A stretch of DNA of 64,000 nucleotides from Lactarius indigo (GCA_025766275.1 JAFKAC010000009.1:744001-808000), one strand, 5' to 3'. Shown: positions 1-9,318, counted from the stretch's first letter. Notes: a model not told the origin generated them from the sequence alone. A program made the numbers and translations.

Positions 1-404
1 CAGGGTCAGCTCCCTCTCGGAAAACATAGTCTCCAAGCTCGAGAACTCGGCCGGATCCCTTTCAATGGACATGTACAAGAACATGCTTGTCCGGACAGTT
101 CGCTGGCTCAACGATGACAATGAGTTGGAGGAATTTGTTGCTGGGGTCCCCGGTCTCTATCAGTCCGAAGCTTTCACGCACAATGACAACTCGGACACAC
201 AGCGCAATATTGGAGCCATCCTCGCAGTGTTACCCGGATTGACGGGTTTTCATGAATCGCTCCCTTGGAATATTGTGGGGCTCGCAAAGCGAGCCTCCAC
301 AAACAAGCTGCCAAAATCCGACCCGCAACGAACGACTCAAGCCTGTTTGATGGCGCTCTTCTACATCCCTGGCGCGATTCGCGACGTGCTCGCACCATAC
401 GCTG
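1..404 (+). pseudogene. DUF6535 gene A, middle part (5' side of Plavaka-1 insertion)
   Basis: This is the first of three pieces of one DUF6535-family gene; its start lies left of the window. The plus-strand frame (65-404) reads MDMYKNMLVR, then a WLNDD-x-ELEEFVAGVPGLY block, and ends at the RDVLAPYA motif. The same blocks occur in order in copies B (42991-43320) and C (45740-46065). In copy C, RDVLAPYA is followed at once by GKYYCLEILPLLNSPES. Here the reading breaks at 404 and the matching continuation begins at 24090. The function of DUF6535 proteins is unknown; the intact copy has several membrane segments N-terminal to this part. The gene is split by 23.7 kb of transposon DNA. Confidence 0.85.
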
Positions 405-896
405 GCACATCTGGAAAATAGGGTATGCTGAAATTGGCAAGTGGGATGCCAAATTTAGCATGATGGTGCAAACCTTTGCAGACTTTTGCAAAAGTTTGCA
501 AAATTTTGCCAAATTTCATCACACCTGCAAAATTCAATCAATGTGTTGGAATTTAGTTACTTAAAAGGTTGGCCTGTGAAGCTTCACAATTTCTTGAATA
601 ATGAGACAAAAGTGTGTGATATATTGAAATATATACTGTACATTTTGGATATGGGGTGTGGACTTTACAGTGCAGTTTACATAAATAATCCAATATAGCT
701 CATGTTTTTGTGCCTTTTTTTCGAAAAAAATTGCCACTTATCTACACATTTGTTGTGGTTCAATAAATAATTTTGTTGAATAATTTTTTTAAACCGCCTT
801 TTTTATGTATTATAAGAATTTATTATAAGGGTTGTACGAGAAAATATAGACAAATTTATGTAAACATTTTGGGATGATGTCGATAGCGTAAATACA
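405..896. repeat. Plavaka-1 left terminal inverted repeat and subterminal repeats
   Basis: The terminal inverted repeat lies at about 408-438. It is followed by clustered copies of a GCAAA/TTTGC motif (AAATTT, GCAAACC, TTTGCAGAC, TTTGCAAAAG, TTTGCAAAAT, TTTGCC and TGCAAAATT between 450 and 540). The same motif recurs near the right end (23975-24050). Such subterminal repeats are usual transposase-binding sites in CACTA-like transposons; that role is inferred here. From 550 to 896 the DNA is AT-rich with no gene visible. Confidence 0.7.
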
Positions 897-1927
897 CTAC
901 ACAGCCATACCATTGAGATCTAGAAGTACCATGGCATTGTTTGAGGAGTCACGAACCCGGGTTTTAGGGTCATCCCTGAATGGCACTGGCATTTCAGCAG
1001 TTCTCATAATCACCTCAAAAAAGGTACTCACGTTACCAGCTTATACAAATCTGACATAAGACGTCGGTAGGCTGGACTGTTCTTCTCCTGAATCTCTTTC
1101 AAGGTAGCAATATGTATGTAGTAGGAGTCTTCATATGCGTCAGCATTGAACTCAACACCAAGTGCCTTCTCTTCCAGTGAGGCGTGAACCTAATTAATAT
1201 TATAAGTAGAGCACATCAATAAAGCGGGAGACTCACAGCAACAGCAGCCATGGCCACCATTGCCGGTGGGAGCTCCAAGTCAAGTAAACTTGCACCAAGG
1301 GGGAAGCTGCGGCGATTTTTTTGAGCAAAACTTGGACCCCGTCTACGCTTGAAAAAGGCATTGCGCAATGTGTCAATAATGACCGGGTGCTGAAACGGCC
1401 TTGTGAAGTTGATGCCCTAGACAGAAATGAGTGTAATTCCCGACAAGTTACAATGACGTACCCCATCATCTTTTGGCTCAAAGATGAACTTGTCGTTGTA
1501 GATAAGGTCCTTGACTTGACTCGCCCGTGTTGACTCATCATTCTCGAGTCTATACCCATGCGTGACAAGGTTGATGGCAACCTGCTTGACAGAGGTGTGA
1601 TAGTGTGAAACGCGCCCACTCAACTGAGGTGTCATGTATTAATACCTGAGCCAGCGGGATAGAATTGAAACTCACCAAATCACAGACTTCCTTTTGAAGG
1701 GCTGCATCCTTCTGCAACCGCGTGCTGTAGTGGGGTTTATTCAGTCTTGTAGCCGACTTGATGAGAAGCTCGACAAAGTGATCAGTTTGAACATCTACTG
1801 GTATATACCCCTGACGAAATGCGCAGTAGCGATGAAGAGACACAATACCATCCTTCAGAATTGCCCTGAAGTCTTCGGGCTGCAGGTTGATACAGATATT
1901 GCGTTGCCTAGGACCAGGGGGACAGAT
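897..1927 (-). pseudogene. DUF6532 gene of Plavaka-1, C-terminal half
   Basis: Minus-strand exons show DUF6532 features. One block reads GRVSHYHTSVKQVAINLVTH near 1610-1550. A PPAMVAMAAVAV block follows (about 1275-1240), which corresponds to the PMVALVSTAV block of the Plavaka-2 copy. Then comes ASLEEKALGVEFNADAY with an HIATLKEIQEKNSPAYRR tail. A final short exon after a GTGAGT intron ends ...LLDLNGMAV with TAG at 897-899. Several GT-AG introns interrupt the gene. The N-terminal half lies at 16615-17801 beyond gypsy-1. Function is unknown; the gene is a divergently transcribed passenger or partner of the transposase. It is disrupted by the retroelement insertion, with no other lesion noticed. 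Confidence 0.75.
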
Positions 1928-2433
1928 TGTAACGCCGTCACGACGTTAGCTCGACTTGAGCTCTATAGAGGCGGTAACAACTTAGCGAATGGCTTGAAGA
2001 CTCGAAGGTCCGAGCGTAGACAATAGTGAACACTCGAAGGTGCACTTTAATGGGTTGCCGTCCTGTGTCACAAGCGAAGGCGGACTCCGGCTTACTGTCT
2101 CAAGAGGGGAAACAAGAGGGAGAGAGAGAGAGAACAAGTGATGATTCAAGAAGACCAAGATGGCGTATCTTGGTCTTCACAAGACAGGTTAAATACAAGT
2201 TGAGCAGGCTTTCAAGCGCTGCTATGAGTCACAGTAGTATAGCGTCCAACGTATCGCGTAAGTAGCTCGAACCCTAATACTACTACTACTAGTATTAGTG
2301 ACATAGTCCTCAGTCAGCAATCACCTCGCAATCTCCTATCGTACTCGTAATCGCCTATCGTAAGTCCGCAACTAATCTACCTTACCGCCGTAGTTGCAAC
2401 CGGTACAGTAAGGGTAAGTTTCAAAGTGTAACA
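1928..2433 (-). repeat. Gypsy-1 3' LTR
   Basis: 506-bp LTR starting TGTAACGCC and ending GTGTAACA on the plus strand. It contains a 12-bp perfect inverted repeat GAAGACCAAGAT / ATCTTGGTCTTC (2150-2161 and 2167-2178), a (GA)n run, and a second inverted repeat around CTAATACTA...TAGTATTAG. The plus strand reads GTTAAATAC near 2189-2197, which is TATTTAA on the coding strand. Confidence 0.93.
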
Positions 2434-2447
2434 TCACCTCCCTTTTT
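2434..2447 (-). promoter_or_regulatory. Gypsy-1 polypurine tract
   Basis: On the minus strand AAAAAGGGAGGTGA lies directly upstream of the 3' LTR, in the position of the plus-strand primer for reverse transcription. The same tract is present in gypsy-2. Confidence 0.8.
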
Positions 2448-2464
2448 AGCGTGAGACCCCAGGC

Positions 2465-3700
2465 TCACCGAAAGTCGCGAGCCGGCCAATCGCGCTGTTC
2501 ATCGGCAATGCGCTCTAGTGCAGTGGCGCGCTCCAAGCGATAGATGGCGTCACGTCGGTCGTCCTGGGCGCATTCGATCATCGCGCGGAGTTGACTCACC
2601 CTCGCCCGAAGTCGATCCAACTCGTAGCTGGCCGCGTGGAAGCACGTAACTTCTGCGGTGAGCGACTCATCGTTGATGCAATTGAGCGCGCGGTCGGTGA
2701 TCTTATCCGCCTCGAAGACAACAAGGTCTTCGTGTGGATACGTGGGGCGGAGCGCCGCGGACACGTGAGGCTCGGTGTAGAAGGGCTTACCATAGACATG
2801 TGGCGAGCCTGGTATGACCCCTAGTATTAGGGGGTCCGCTCCTCCGATGATTTGGACGTGCGATGCGTCCCTCTCTACTCCGTCTGGCCCGGTGATGGGG
2901 TATCGAATGTGATGGGGTCGTCGGTTCGCCCGGAACCCTTCAGGCGCAATGACATGCGCGGGGTCCTCGGCGGCGGTGAATGGACGGTGATCGGCGGCAC
3001 CAGGCACGCGCACACGTCCTCGATACATGGGGGACCCGTCGGAGTAGACGAGCCAGGGCGTGACGAGGGGATTATCAGGGTCGTGTTTCGTTCGAAGGAA
3101 GGTGTGTCTCGCCGGGTAATAATCTTCGTCGTCATGGCCAGCCTCAGCTGCCGCCATCGCTGCCGTCGCTCGCGCATCTCCCTCAGTCGGGCCGCTGCTG
3201 AGTCCAGTTGCTCCTTCTGCCACGCTGCCGCCACCCTCTTCCAACCCTCCAACTCGTACTCCATCAGCGCTTGAACGCTGGTCGTTGCTCGGGAAAACTC
3301 CGCGAACGCCGATGAGGTCGTCGCTTGGGGGGATAGCGGTGATGGGTTCACGCTCGCCGCGATCGTTTCGGAAGACGTGGACGATGGCTCGGTCGTCGTC
3401 GGGGGTGGTCGTCGGGTCTGGAAATCTGGTGACAACGTTGGCCCATTCTTGTGCGGTGATGGGCCCCTCTGCTGGTGCAAGAGGTGTCCATGGTGTGAGC
3501 TGAGTGTTGGGAACTTCGGTGTCGTCGTCCTCTGCCAAGAGGGCGCGGGCGTCTTCTGCGAGGGAATCGAGGAGTTGCGCCTGTGTGACATGTCGTAGTG
3601 GGGAAGTGGGCATAAGAGTAATGGTTGAGCGAAGGAAGAGGGGATGACTGTCCTCCACTCGGGCGACCCCCACTTTATCTCTTCTGCCGTGGGTTTGTGT
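2465..3700 (-). CDS. Chromovirus pol C-terminal extension (uncharacterised domain plus coiled coil)
   Basis: This is an open reading frame of about 400 codons downstream of the integrase chromodomain and ending just before the polypurine tract. It begins near a Met in MPTSPLRHVTQAQLLDSLAE, continues with an acidic linker and a variable Ala/Gly-rich stretch, then a well-kept block (YYPARHTFLRTK, PWLVYSDGSPMYRGRVRVPG, AHVIAPEGFRANRRPH, VYGKPFY). It ends in a heptad-like, charged helix (SYELDRLRARVSQLRAMIE) and WPARDFR. The frame is intact here, and gypsy-2 keeps it except for a frameshift in its last 60 or so codons. I recognise no known domain. It may be translated as the tail of pol; the upstream integrase frame in this copy is broken. 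Confidence 0.6.
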   Translation of the reverse strand, partial: TQTHGRRDKVGVARVEDSHPLFLRSTITLMPTSPLRHVTQAQLLDSLAEDARALLAEDDDTEVPNTQLTPWTPLAPAEGPITAQEWANVVTRFPDPTTTPDDDRAIVHVFRNDRGEREPITAIPPSDDLIGVRGVFPSNDQRSSADGVRVGGLEEGGGSVAEGATGLSSGPTEGDARATAAMAAAEAGHDDEDYYPARHTFLRTKHDPDNPLVTPWLVYSDGSPMYRGRVRVPGAADHRPFTAAEDPAHVIAPEGFRANRRPHHIRYPITGPDGVERDASHVQIIGGADPLILGVIPGSPHVYGKPFYTEPHVSAALRPTYPHEDLVVFEADKITDRALNCINDESLTAEVTCFHAASYELDRLRARVSQLRAMIECAQDDRRDAIYRLERATALERIADEQRDWPARDFR

Positions 3701-4501
3701 TTCCTGATACAAACGGAGCGCTTCCGGCGCAAAGACGTCATCCTTGTTGACCCACTGGTTCTCCGAGTCTGGGTACCCCTTCCATTTGACCAGATACTGG
3801 AGGCGTCTTCCTCTGCCGAAATGCCGAGTGTCTAGAATGGCCTCGACCTCGTATTCCTCTTCCCCGTCTATCAGTTCGGGCGGTGGTCGTGTGAAGTTCT
3901 CTCCAGTGTAGGGAAGTTTGCTTATACGGTGTGAGAAGATCGATATGAAACACTGGGTGGATACTCCACTGCGTGGGAAGTTCCAATCGATAGTTGTAAG
4001 GGGACATCACCTGTACCACCCGAAAGGGTCCGTGGCGTCGCGCCGCCAGTTTCGCTGTAGGCTGATTGGTTCGAAGATGTTTGCCCTCAAGCCATACAAG
4101 GTCGCTGACGTTGAACTTGGGCGTATCTTTGTTGCGCACCCATGACTCTTGCGCCTTCTTCATAAGGCGTTGGGCATCGTTTCTAGCTTCTTTCAGCTGT
4201 GTTAGTCGTTCGGTCGCGAGGGGAATGGGAGATGGCTTATCCGTCCAATCCGCTTGCGGGTTATACCCCATCAGAAGTTGGAACGGCGACTCTTTGGTGT
4301 GTTCATGTGGCCAGTTGTTGTGCGCAAATTCGGCTGATTGGTAGGTAAGCTTCCCAATTGTCTTGCCGCTCATTTACCCAAAAGCGTAGGTACTGTTCCA
4401 GCCACTGGTTAGTGCGTTCGGACTGCCCGTCAGTACGCGGATGATATGCAGTTGATATGTTCTGCTGAATCCCCAGAATGCGGCATACTTCTTTGGTAAA
4501 C
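3701..4501 (-). pseudogene. Gypsy-1 integrase C-terminal part and chromodomain (frameshifted)
   Basis: This continues pol. Readable pieces include AEFAHNNWPHEHTKESPFQL, the SDLVWLEGKHLRTNQPTAKL and FRVVQVMSPYNYRLELP blocks (integrase C-terminal SH3-like region) and HPVFHIDLLTPYK. Compared with gypsy-2 there are one-base insertions at 4504 (TAG for TG), 4335 (CTG for CG) and 3905 (CAG for CG). They throw the catalytic Asp-Glu spacing and the chromodomain out of frame. The chromodomain itself is readable only in gypsy-2. Confidence 0.8.
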
Positions 4502-7207
4502 TTAGGACGTAAAGCGGGGGTCGCGGTCGCTTATTATTTTGCGTGGCAGCCCGAAGCGTTTGAACACCTGGGTGACGTACAGAGTCGCCGTTTCTTCTGC
4601 GGTGATTTCTTCTCGACATGGGATGAAGATGGAGGCTTTGCTGCAGTCGTGGTCTGTGACAGTTAGTATACTGTCGTACCCCTTAGAGACGGGGAGCTTG
4701 GTGATGAAGTCTACCGCCACTGTGTGGAACGGCATGGCTTCCAATATTGGCGTGATGGGATGCAACGCGGCCCGTATGGGCCTTGTGTTGACTTTGTTCC
4801 TTTGGCATTCTGCGCAGCCTTGCACGTACTCGTATACGTCTTTCCGGAGTCGCGGCCACCAGTAGTGTCTCTCCAGGATGCGTTGAGTTTTCGCAATTCC
4901 TGGATGGCCGTGTATCGGCAGGTCGTGATGGTCGTGTATTAGTACGCGTTGAGTTGACGCCGGTCCTGTGATTACGAACCTGCCGTCCTTGTACCATTCT
5001 CCTTGTATTTTCTTGAGGTGGTAAGGGTCGACCCACATCTTGATCACCTCCTCGTCTTGTTGGTGGCGTGGTTGTAGTAGATTTGGGTTTGCGATGAAGG
5101 TGCGCGCGGTGTTAAGGGTTCGTACGAAGACTTCGGGGGGTAGGACCACTACTTCGCTGTTGTCCTCGACTCCTTGGTTGTAATCCGGTCGTCTCGACAG
5201 TGCATCTGCTCGTCCGTTGTTCTTTCCCTTAATGTGATGAATTTCGAAGTCGTATTCAGAGAGTTCAAGTACTTCCCTGGCGACTCGTCTGCTGATCTTC
5301 TGTGGCGACTTCCAGTATTGCAGGTTCAGATGGTCCGAATAGATTTTAATCTTGTGGGGGGCACCTGCGAGAAGTGGCCGCCAGTTTCGTAGGGCCTTAA
5401 CTATTGCGAGCAGCTCTAGGTCATAGATGTCGTAGTTTCTTTCGGCTTCAGAAAGCGTCGCCGAATAGTAACCTATGGGATGTTGCTTGCCGTCAGATTT
5501 CTTTTGCAGTAATACGGCTCCCACCGCATAGCCCAAAGCGTCTACTTCCAACTCGAATGGATCTTGAAGGATGGGGTGCGCTAGCACCGGTTCCTCCGTT
5601 ACAAGACGTTTTAGGGTGTTGAATGCCCTTTCTTCTTCCTCAGTCCATCGCCATTCTTCGTCCTTCCGTGTTAGTTTAGTGAGCGGCTTGGCGTGAGTTG
5701 CGAAACCGCGGATGAAGAGTCTGTAAAAGTTACAGAAGCCAAGGAAAGAACGGACGTCCTTGACTTTTGTTGGTGTTGGCCAGTCTTTGATGCCTTGAAC
5801 TTTTACAGGGTCCATTCGGGTCACCCCCCTCTCAAGGATTACCCCCAGGTAATCCATCTGCGGTTGATGGAACAGGCACTTCTCGAGTTTGAAGTAGAGG
5901 TCATGTTCCTCCGCAACGCGTAAGACGTCGCGGACGGCGGCTACATGGGCCGTCAGATCGTGGTCAACGTGAGTAGTGACACCAATATCGTCCATATAGA
6001 CGCGTATGGTAGTGCCCAGCCGTTCGTGCTTTGCTATTGTGTCGCGATAAATGTGGTTCATCATGGCTTGGAAGGTGGCGGGGGAGTTAGTGAGCCCGAA
6101 GAACATAACTGTGGGTTCGAAGAGGCCGAATTTCGTCTTGAATGCTGCCTTTTCCTGATCGCCGTCGTGAATGCGTATGTTGTTGTAGCCCCACCGGATG
6201 TCGAGTTTCGTGTAGATGTGGGCATTGCTGAGGTCGAGGATGAGGTCTTGTATTAGTGGTAGCGGGTATTGATTTCGAATGGTGTGGGAGTTGATGACCC
6301 GGTAGTCCTGTACCGGTCGTAGTTTTCCGTCCTTCTTTTTGATGAAGAAGAAGGAGGATGCGTACGGGGAGATAGAAGGGCACAGGTACCCCTGCTTCAG
6401 CTTTTCCTCTAGAAACTCTTTGAGTTCGCCCTCTTCTTTTTGGGTCATAGGATAGATCTTGCAGTCGATGGCGGCCGGTGCGGATGGTTTGAAGTCGATC
6501 GCGTGATCCCACGGCCTTGCCGGGGGAAAGCGGTGTGAGGCTTGTTCGTTAAAAAGTTTACTGAACATTGCGTATTCCTGAGGGAGCACTGCTGCCGTTT
6601 GGTGTTGTTTCGCTTGTATGGCCAACTCCGTCGAGGTGGTGGCTTTTACGAACGTCTCCTCTTCTAGTTCCCGCACAATGTCCTCCTTCTCGGCCACAAT
6701 GAGGGCTCGAATGGTCGTTGTTGATAGCAACGCTTTGGTAGTTGCTAATATTACCGGCTGCATATCGGGGTGTATGGTGACAGTGGCCCAGCTGATGGTT
6801 GGTTCAAATGCGCTTAGCCATGGATAGCCCAGCACCATGTCCTCGCTTCCTAGGTCGGTGATCAGGAAGGTCATTTGCTTTATCTGTCCCCGTGTTTTCA
6901 CTTCTAGGTTAACATAATGAGTGATTAACCCAGCTTTGTTTTCCGTGTTGTCTATATTCCATATCTTGCGAGGCGTGTTTAGTGACTGTGTTTGGATACC
7001 AGCTCGTTTTGCTAGACTGGGTCGGATGAAGTTGTCGGTCGCGCCGGAGTCGACCAACGCGTTTGTTTCAGTCGTTTGGTAATTCGTACGGACAGTTACT
7101 GGAATTCTCATAGATCGATAGCGCGTTGTCACAATTACAGAATTACATTGAAGAGCCCTCACCCAGACTGACGGGTTCAGGCGTCCCGAAAACCCTCTTT
7201 TCCCCAT
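4502..7207 (-). CDS. Gypsy-1 pol: protease, reverse transcriptase, RNase H, integrase N-terminal part
   Basis: 901-codon frame. Aspartic protease motif LVDSGATDNF lies near residues 51-60. The reverse transcriptase runs about 230-470, with the YMDD catalytic box near 404. RNase H includes YSDHLNLQYW near 622. The integrase zinc-binding HHCC region (HGHPGIAKTQRILERHYWWP ... CAECQRNK) starts near 759, and the first catalytic Asp is in VDFITKLP near 832. The frame ends at DRDPRFTS because of a one-base insertion at 4504, so the integrase is truncated. pol overlaps the end of gag by 31 nt in the -1 frame, with G GGA AAA in the gag frame as a candidate slippery site. The product would copy the element's RNA in cytoplasmic particles. 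Confidence 0.9.
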   Translation of the reverse strand: MGKRGFSGRLNPSVWVRALQCNSVIVTTRYRSMRIPVTVRTNYQTTETNALVDSGATDNFIRPSLAKRAGIQTQSLNTPRKIWNIDNTENKAGLITHYVNLEVKTRGQIKQMTFLITDLGSEDMVLGYPWLSAFEPTISWATVTIHPDMQPVILATTKALLSTTTIRALIVAEKEDIVRELEEETFVKATTSTELAIQAKQHQTAAVLPQEYAMFSKLFNEQASHRFPPARPWDHAIDFKPSAPAAIDCKIYPMTQKEEGELKEFLEEKLKQGYLCPSISPYASSFFFIKKKDGKLRPVQDYRVINSHTIRNQYPLPLIQDLILDLSNAHIYTKLDIRWGYNNIRIHDGDQEKAAFKTKFGLFEPTVMFFGLTNSPATFQAMMNHIYRDTIAKHERLGTTIRVYMDDIGVTTHVDHDLTAHVAAVRDVLRVAEEHDLYFKLEKCLFHQPQMDYLGVILERGVTRMDPVKVQGIKDWPTPTKVKDVRSFLGFCNFYRLFIRGFATHAKPLTKLTRKDEEWRWTEEEERAFNTLKRLVTEEPVLAHPILQDPFELEVDALGYAVGAVLLQKKSDGKQHPIGYYSATLSEAERNYDIYDLELLAIVKALRNWRPLLAGAPHKIKIYSDHLNLQYWKSPQKISRRVAREVLELSEYDFEIHHIKGKNNGRADALSRRPDYNQGVEDNSEVVVLPPEVFVRTLNTARTFIANPNLLQPRHQQDEEVIKMWVDPYHLKKIQGEWYKDGRFVITGPASTQRVLIHDHHDLPIHGHPGIAKTQRILERHYWWPRLRKDVYEYVQGCAECQRNKVNTRPIRAALHPITPILEAMPFHTVAVDFITKLPVSKGYDSILTVTDHDCSKASIFIPCREEITAEETATLYVTQVFKRFGLPRKIISDRDPRFTS

Positions 7208-8721
7208 AGATCTTGAAGTATGAGATCTTTTACTTCATCCGTACTGTTGGCTACTTGTGTAAGCCACTCTTTGGCCTGTTCTCCTGCTGTCCTTGTGCTT
7301 GCAGCGTTGATTTGGGGTGCGGGCGTCGCGCTTGGCGCCGGCGACATGTACCCGGGTAGTGACGGCGCGTACTGCGATGGCACGTACTGTGAAACGGGTC
7401 CCGGAGGATATCCCGTAGTTTCGATCATGCGACTGCTGGATGGAGCAGCCTGCCATTGTTGCTGCGTGCGCGGATGCGGACAGTTTCGTGAGAGGTGGCC
7501 GGGAGCGTGACAGTTATAGCAAAGGACGTTCCTTAAGTCTCTCCGGGATCCTCCTCTCCCTCGTCCTCGGGCCCCCGGTCCTCCCCTTGGTGGGAATGGT
7601 GGCGTAGGCCAGTCGCGGTGTGGTAGTTTGTTGAAGTCGATGTCTTCGGATCCCGTGAGCCTTACCTTGGCACGGTCAGCTGAGGTGTCCATCGCCCATG
7701 GGTTAGTTTGTGGCAGGTTTTGCGGGAGCGTCCATCCCGCGTTGCCGCCTTGCTTTTTTGGTTGTGTCGTCGTATTCTTGTGCTCATTGAGTCGCGCTTT
7801 GAGGTGTATATAGTTCTTCTGTCGTTTGAGGACGGCTCTTTTCCAGTCGTCGAACGTGACGGGGTCGTCGAACTGGAATGCGTTCTTGAACAGTTCCTTG
7901 GGTAAACCCGACGTGAAGAGGTCGATGGTTTGGGGTTCGTTGAGGCGATAGTGAGCTTTCCGTGCAAGCTGTTCAAAGTCATTGACATACTTGTCAATAT
8001 CTTCTCCTGCCATTTTGAAACCCTTTCGTAGTATGGCTTGGGCTTGCTCTCTTTCTAGCGTGTTTTCGAACCTCTGGCTGAATCCATCGGCCACGGCGTT
8101 CCATAGGTCGCGAGTATAGGGACTGATCCCTCGTTGTATTTGCCTGTTGAGCCAGTTCAGGAAGGATAGGACCCATTCGCTGACTGCTCCGCCTTTGATG
8201 TAGGAAAGAAACAGGAGGCATCTCCTGTAGTCGTTGCGCATGATAGGGGCATCTAGATTCATGCCCCAGTAAACGTGCCACTGCGTCAAAAATTGGTCTA
8301 CTTTGAGTCTGTCTCCGTCAAAGATGGAAGGTGGCTCGCCGGTTAATTTTTCATTGTGGTGTCCTCCTCCTCCGGCATCTCCACCTCCTCCGCCACCGCC
8401 TCCTCCACCTCCTGGTGGTCCCACGGGTGGCATTCTTGGTGGTTCGGTCCTTCGTAGGTCGAATGGGATGCCCCCCCCTGGTGGCGGTGGCGGGTCCCCG
8501 TTCGGCCCTCCCACCCCTGGTGGGAGGTCTAATGTGGGTTGTCGTCCGGACGGGGGATCTCCTCGATCCGACCCTATTGCTCGAAAGATGGCTATGTCGT
8601 CTGCGGTCATTCGTACGCCGGTTTCAGGGTTAATGGGCATGAGGATTTCTCGTGCTTCTTCTCGTATTGCGCGTGCTTCTTCAATAGCGACTTCTTCCAT
8701 TGCTCTCGTTATCGTTGCCAT
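7177..8721 (-). CDS. Gypsy-1 gag
   Basis: 515-codon frame starting at the first in-frame ATG (MATITRAMEE, 8721). It has an N-terminal Glu/Arg-rich helix, a Pro/Gly-rich linker with an 11-Gly run (about 8375-8410), a retrotransposon gag core (TGEPPSIFDGDRLKVDQFLT to DDWKRAVLKRQKNYIHLKAR), an Arg-Gly-rich stretch, and a CCHC zinc knuckle CYNCHAPGHLSRNC near residue 400. It ends ...LWGKEGFRDA at 7177. It forms the particle shell that packages element RNA. The copia insertion lies 40 bp upstream of the ATG, so the coding frame survives but is cut off from its promoter. Confidence 0.9.
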   Translation of the reverse strand: MATITRAMEEVAIEEARAIREEAREILMPINPETGVRMTADDIAIFRAIGSDRGDPPSGRQPTLDLPPGVGGPNGDPPPPPGGGIPFDLRRTEPPRMPPVGPPGGGGGGGGGGGDAGGGGHHNEKLTGEPPSIFDGDRLKVDQFLTQWHVYWGMNLDAPIMRNDYRRCLLFLSYIKGGAVSEWVLSFLNWLNRQIQRGISPYTRDLWNAVADGFSQRFENTLEREQAQAILRKGFKMAGEDIDKYVNDFEQLARKAHYRLNEPQTIDLFTSGLPKELFKNAFQFDDPVTFDDWKRAVLKRQKNYIHLKARLNEHKNTTTQPKKQGGNAGWTLPQNLPQTNPWAMDTSADRAKVRLTGSEDIDFNKLPHRDWPTPPFPPRGGPGARGRGRGGSRRDLRNVLCYNCHAPGHLSRNCPHPRTQQQWQAAPSSSRMIETTGYPPGPVSQYVPSQYAPSLPGYMSPAPSATPAPQINAASTRTAGEQAKEWLTQVANSTDEVKDLILQDLWGKEGFRDA

Positions 8722-8761
8722 AATGGCTGGTGATCGGATGTGAATTGGTTCTGGTTCTGTA
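8722..8761 (-). other. Gypsy-1 leader, gag-proximal piece
   Basis: A 40-bp remnant of the leader between the copia insertion and the gag ATG. The rest of the leader is at 15601-16103. The uninterrupted arrangement is seen in gypsy-2 (36487-37022). CTGTA at 8757-8761 is the left copia target duplication. Confidence 0.85.
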
Positions 8762-9299
8762 TGTTGAGACGCGACTGTTAAAGTCACATGTCTCGTGGGA
8801 TCTGATTGAGTCAGCCCACATACTAAACACGGTATCTGTCCCTTATGGACTTATGGACACTCCGGACTCATACGGACCGCTTTTGTTTATCTTTATTGTT
8901 AGATCCATATATGGTTCTTATTGTTCTTTCTATAGTTAAGATACCGGTATTGTCTGCTTTAGGCAGCTATTGTTCTCTGCCATCCAATGGCATTTCTCCC
9001 TCTGGCGCACAGACCACCTGTATTGTGTTTGGGTCACCAGTGCGCACAGACCATTATTAGCTAAGCGTCCTGTATATAAGGACTGCTGTTTTCGCCTCTA
9101 CACTTCAGAGTTCCCTTCACCTCTGAAGTGTAAGTTCCTCTTTACCTCTCTTATTACCTTTACTCATAGGCGTTGCTTCTTTATAGTAACTTGTCCTACT
9201 AGGTATGCAGTTGTAATAGAGTTCCCTTCACCTCTGAAGTTAACTTGTCCTACTAGCTGTTCAAGCTTATTTCTTGCTTGTTAGTTCTGCGCTTCAACA
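8762..9299 (+). repeat. Copia 5' LTR
   Basis: 538 bp, TG...CA ends. A TATA-like box TATATAAGG occurs at about 9073-9081, and two direct copies of GAGTTCCCTTCACCTCTGAAG lie downstream (about 9108-9128 and 9220-9240). Matches the LTR at 15063-15600 base for base by eye. Confidence 0.95.
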
Positions 9300-9318
9300 G
9301 GTTATGGGCCCTGACGCC
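9300..9318 (+). promoter_or_regulatory. Copia primer-binding site (internal initiator tRNA-Met type)
   Basis: GGTTATGGGCCCTGACGCC directly follows the 5' LTR. Its complement contains CAGGGCCCATAACC, which resembles the anticodon stem-loop of eukaryotic initiator tRNA-Met (CAU anticodon followed by AACC) rather than a tRNA 3' end. Drosophila copia is primed by a cleaved half of this tRNA in the same way. The match is by recall of the tRNA, so the exact host tRNA should be compared. Confidence 0.65.

Noticed and set aside
2875..3741. 288-codon minus-strand frame overlapping the pol extension (also 30638-31504)
   Set aside because: Alternative frame of the same GC-rich coding stretch; Ser/Thr/Pro-rich product without the conserved blocks of the main frame. 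Both frames stay open in both copies, so overprinting is not fully excluded.
8303..8743. Plus-strand Pro-rich open frame of 146 codons (also at 36068-36508)
   Set aside because: Antisense of the Gly/Pro-rich gag linker; open only because of the GGN/CCN composition.
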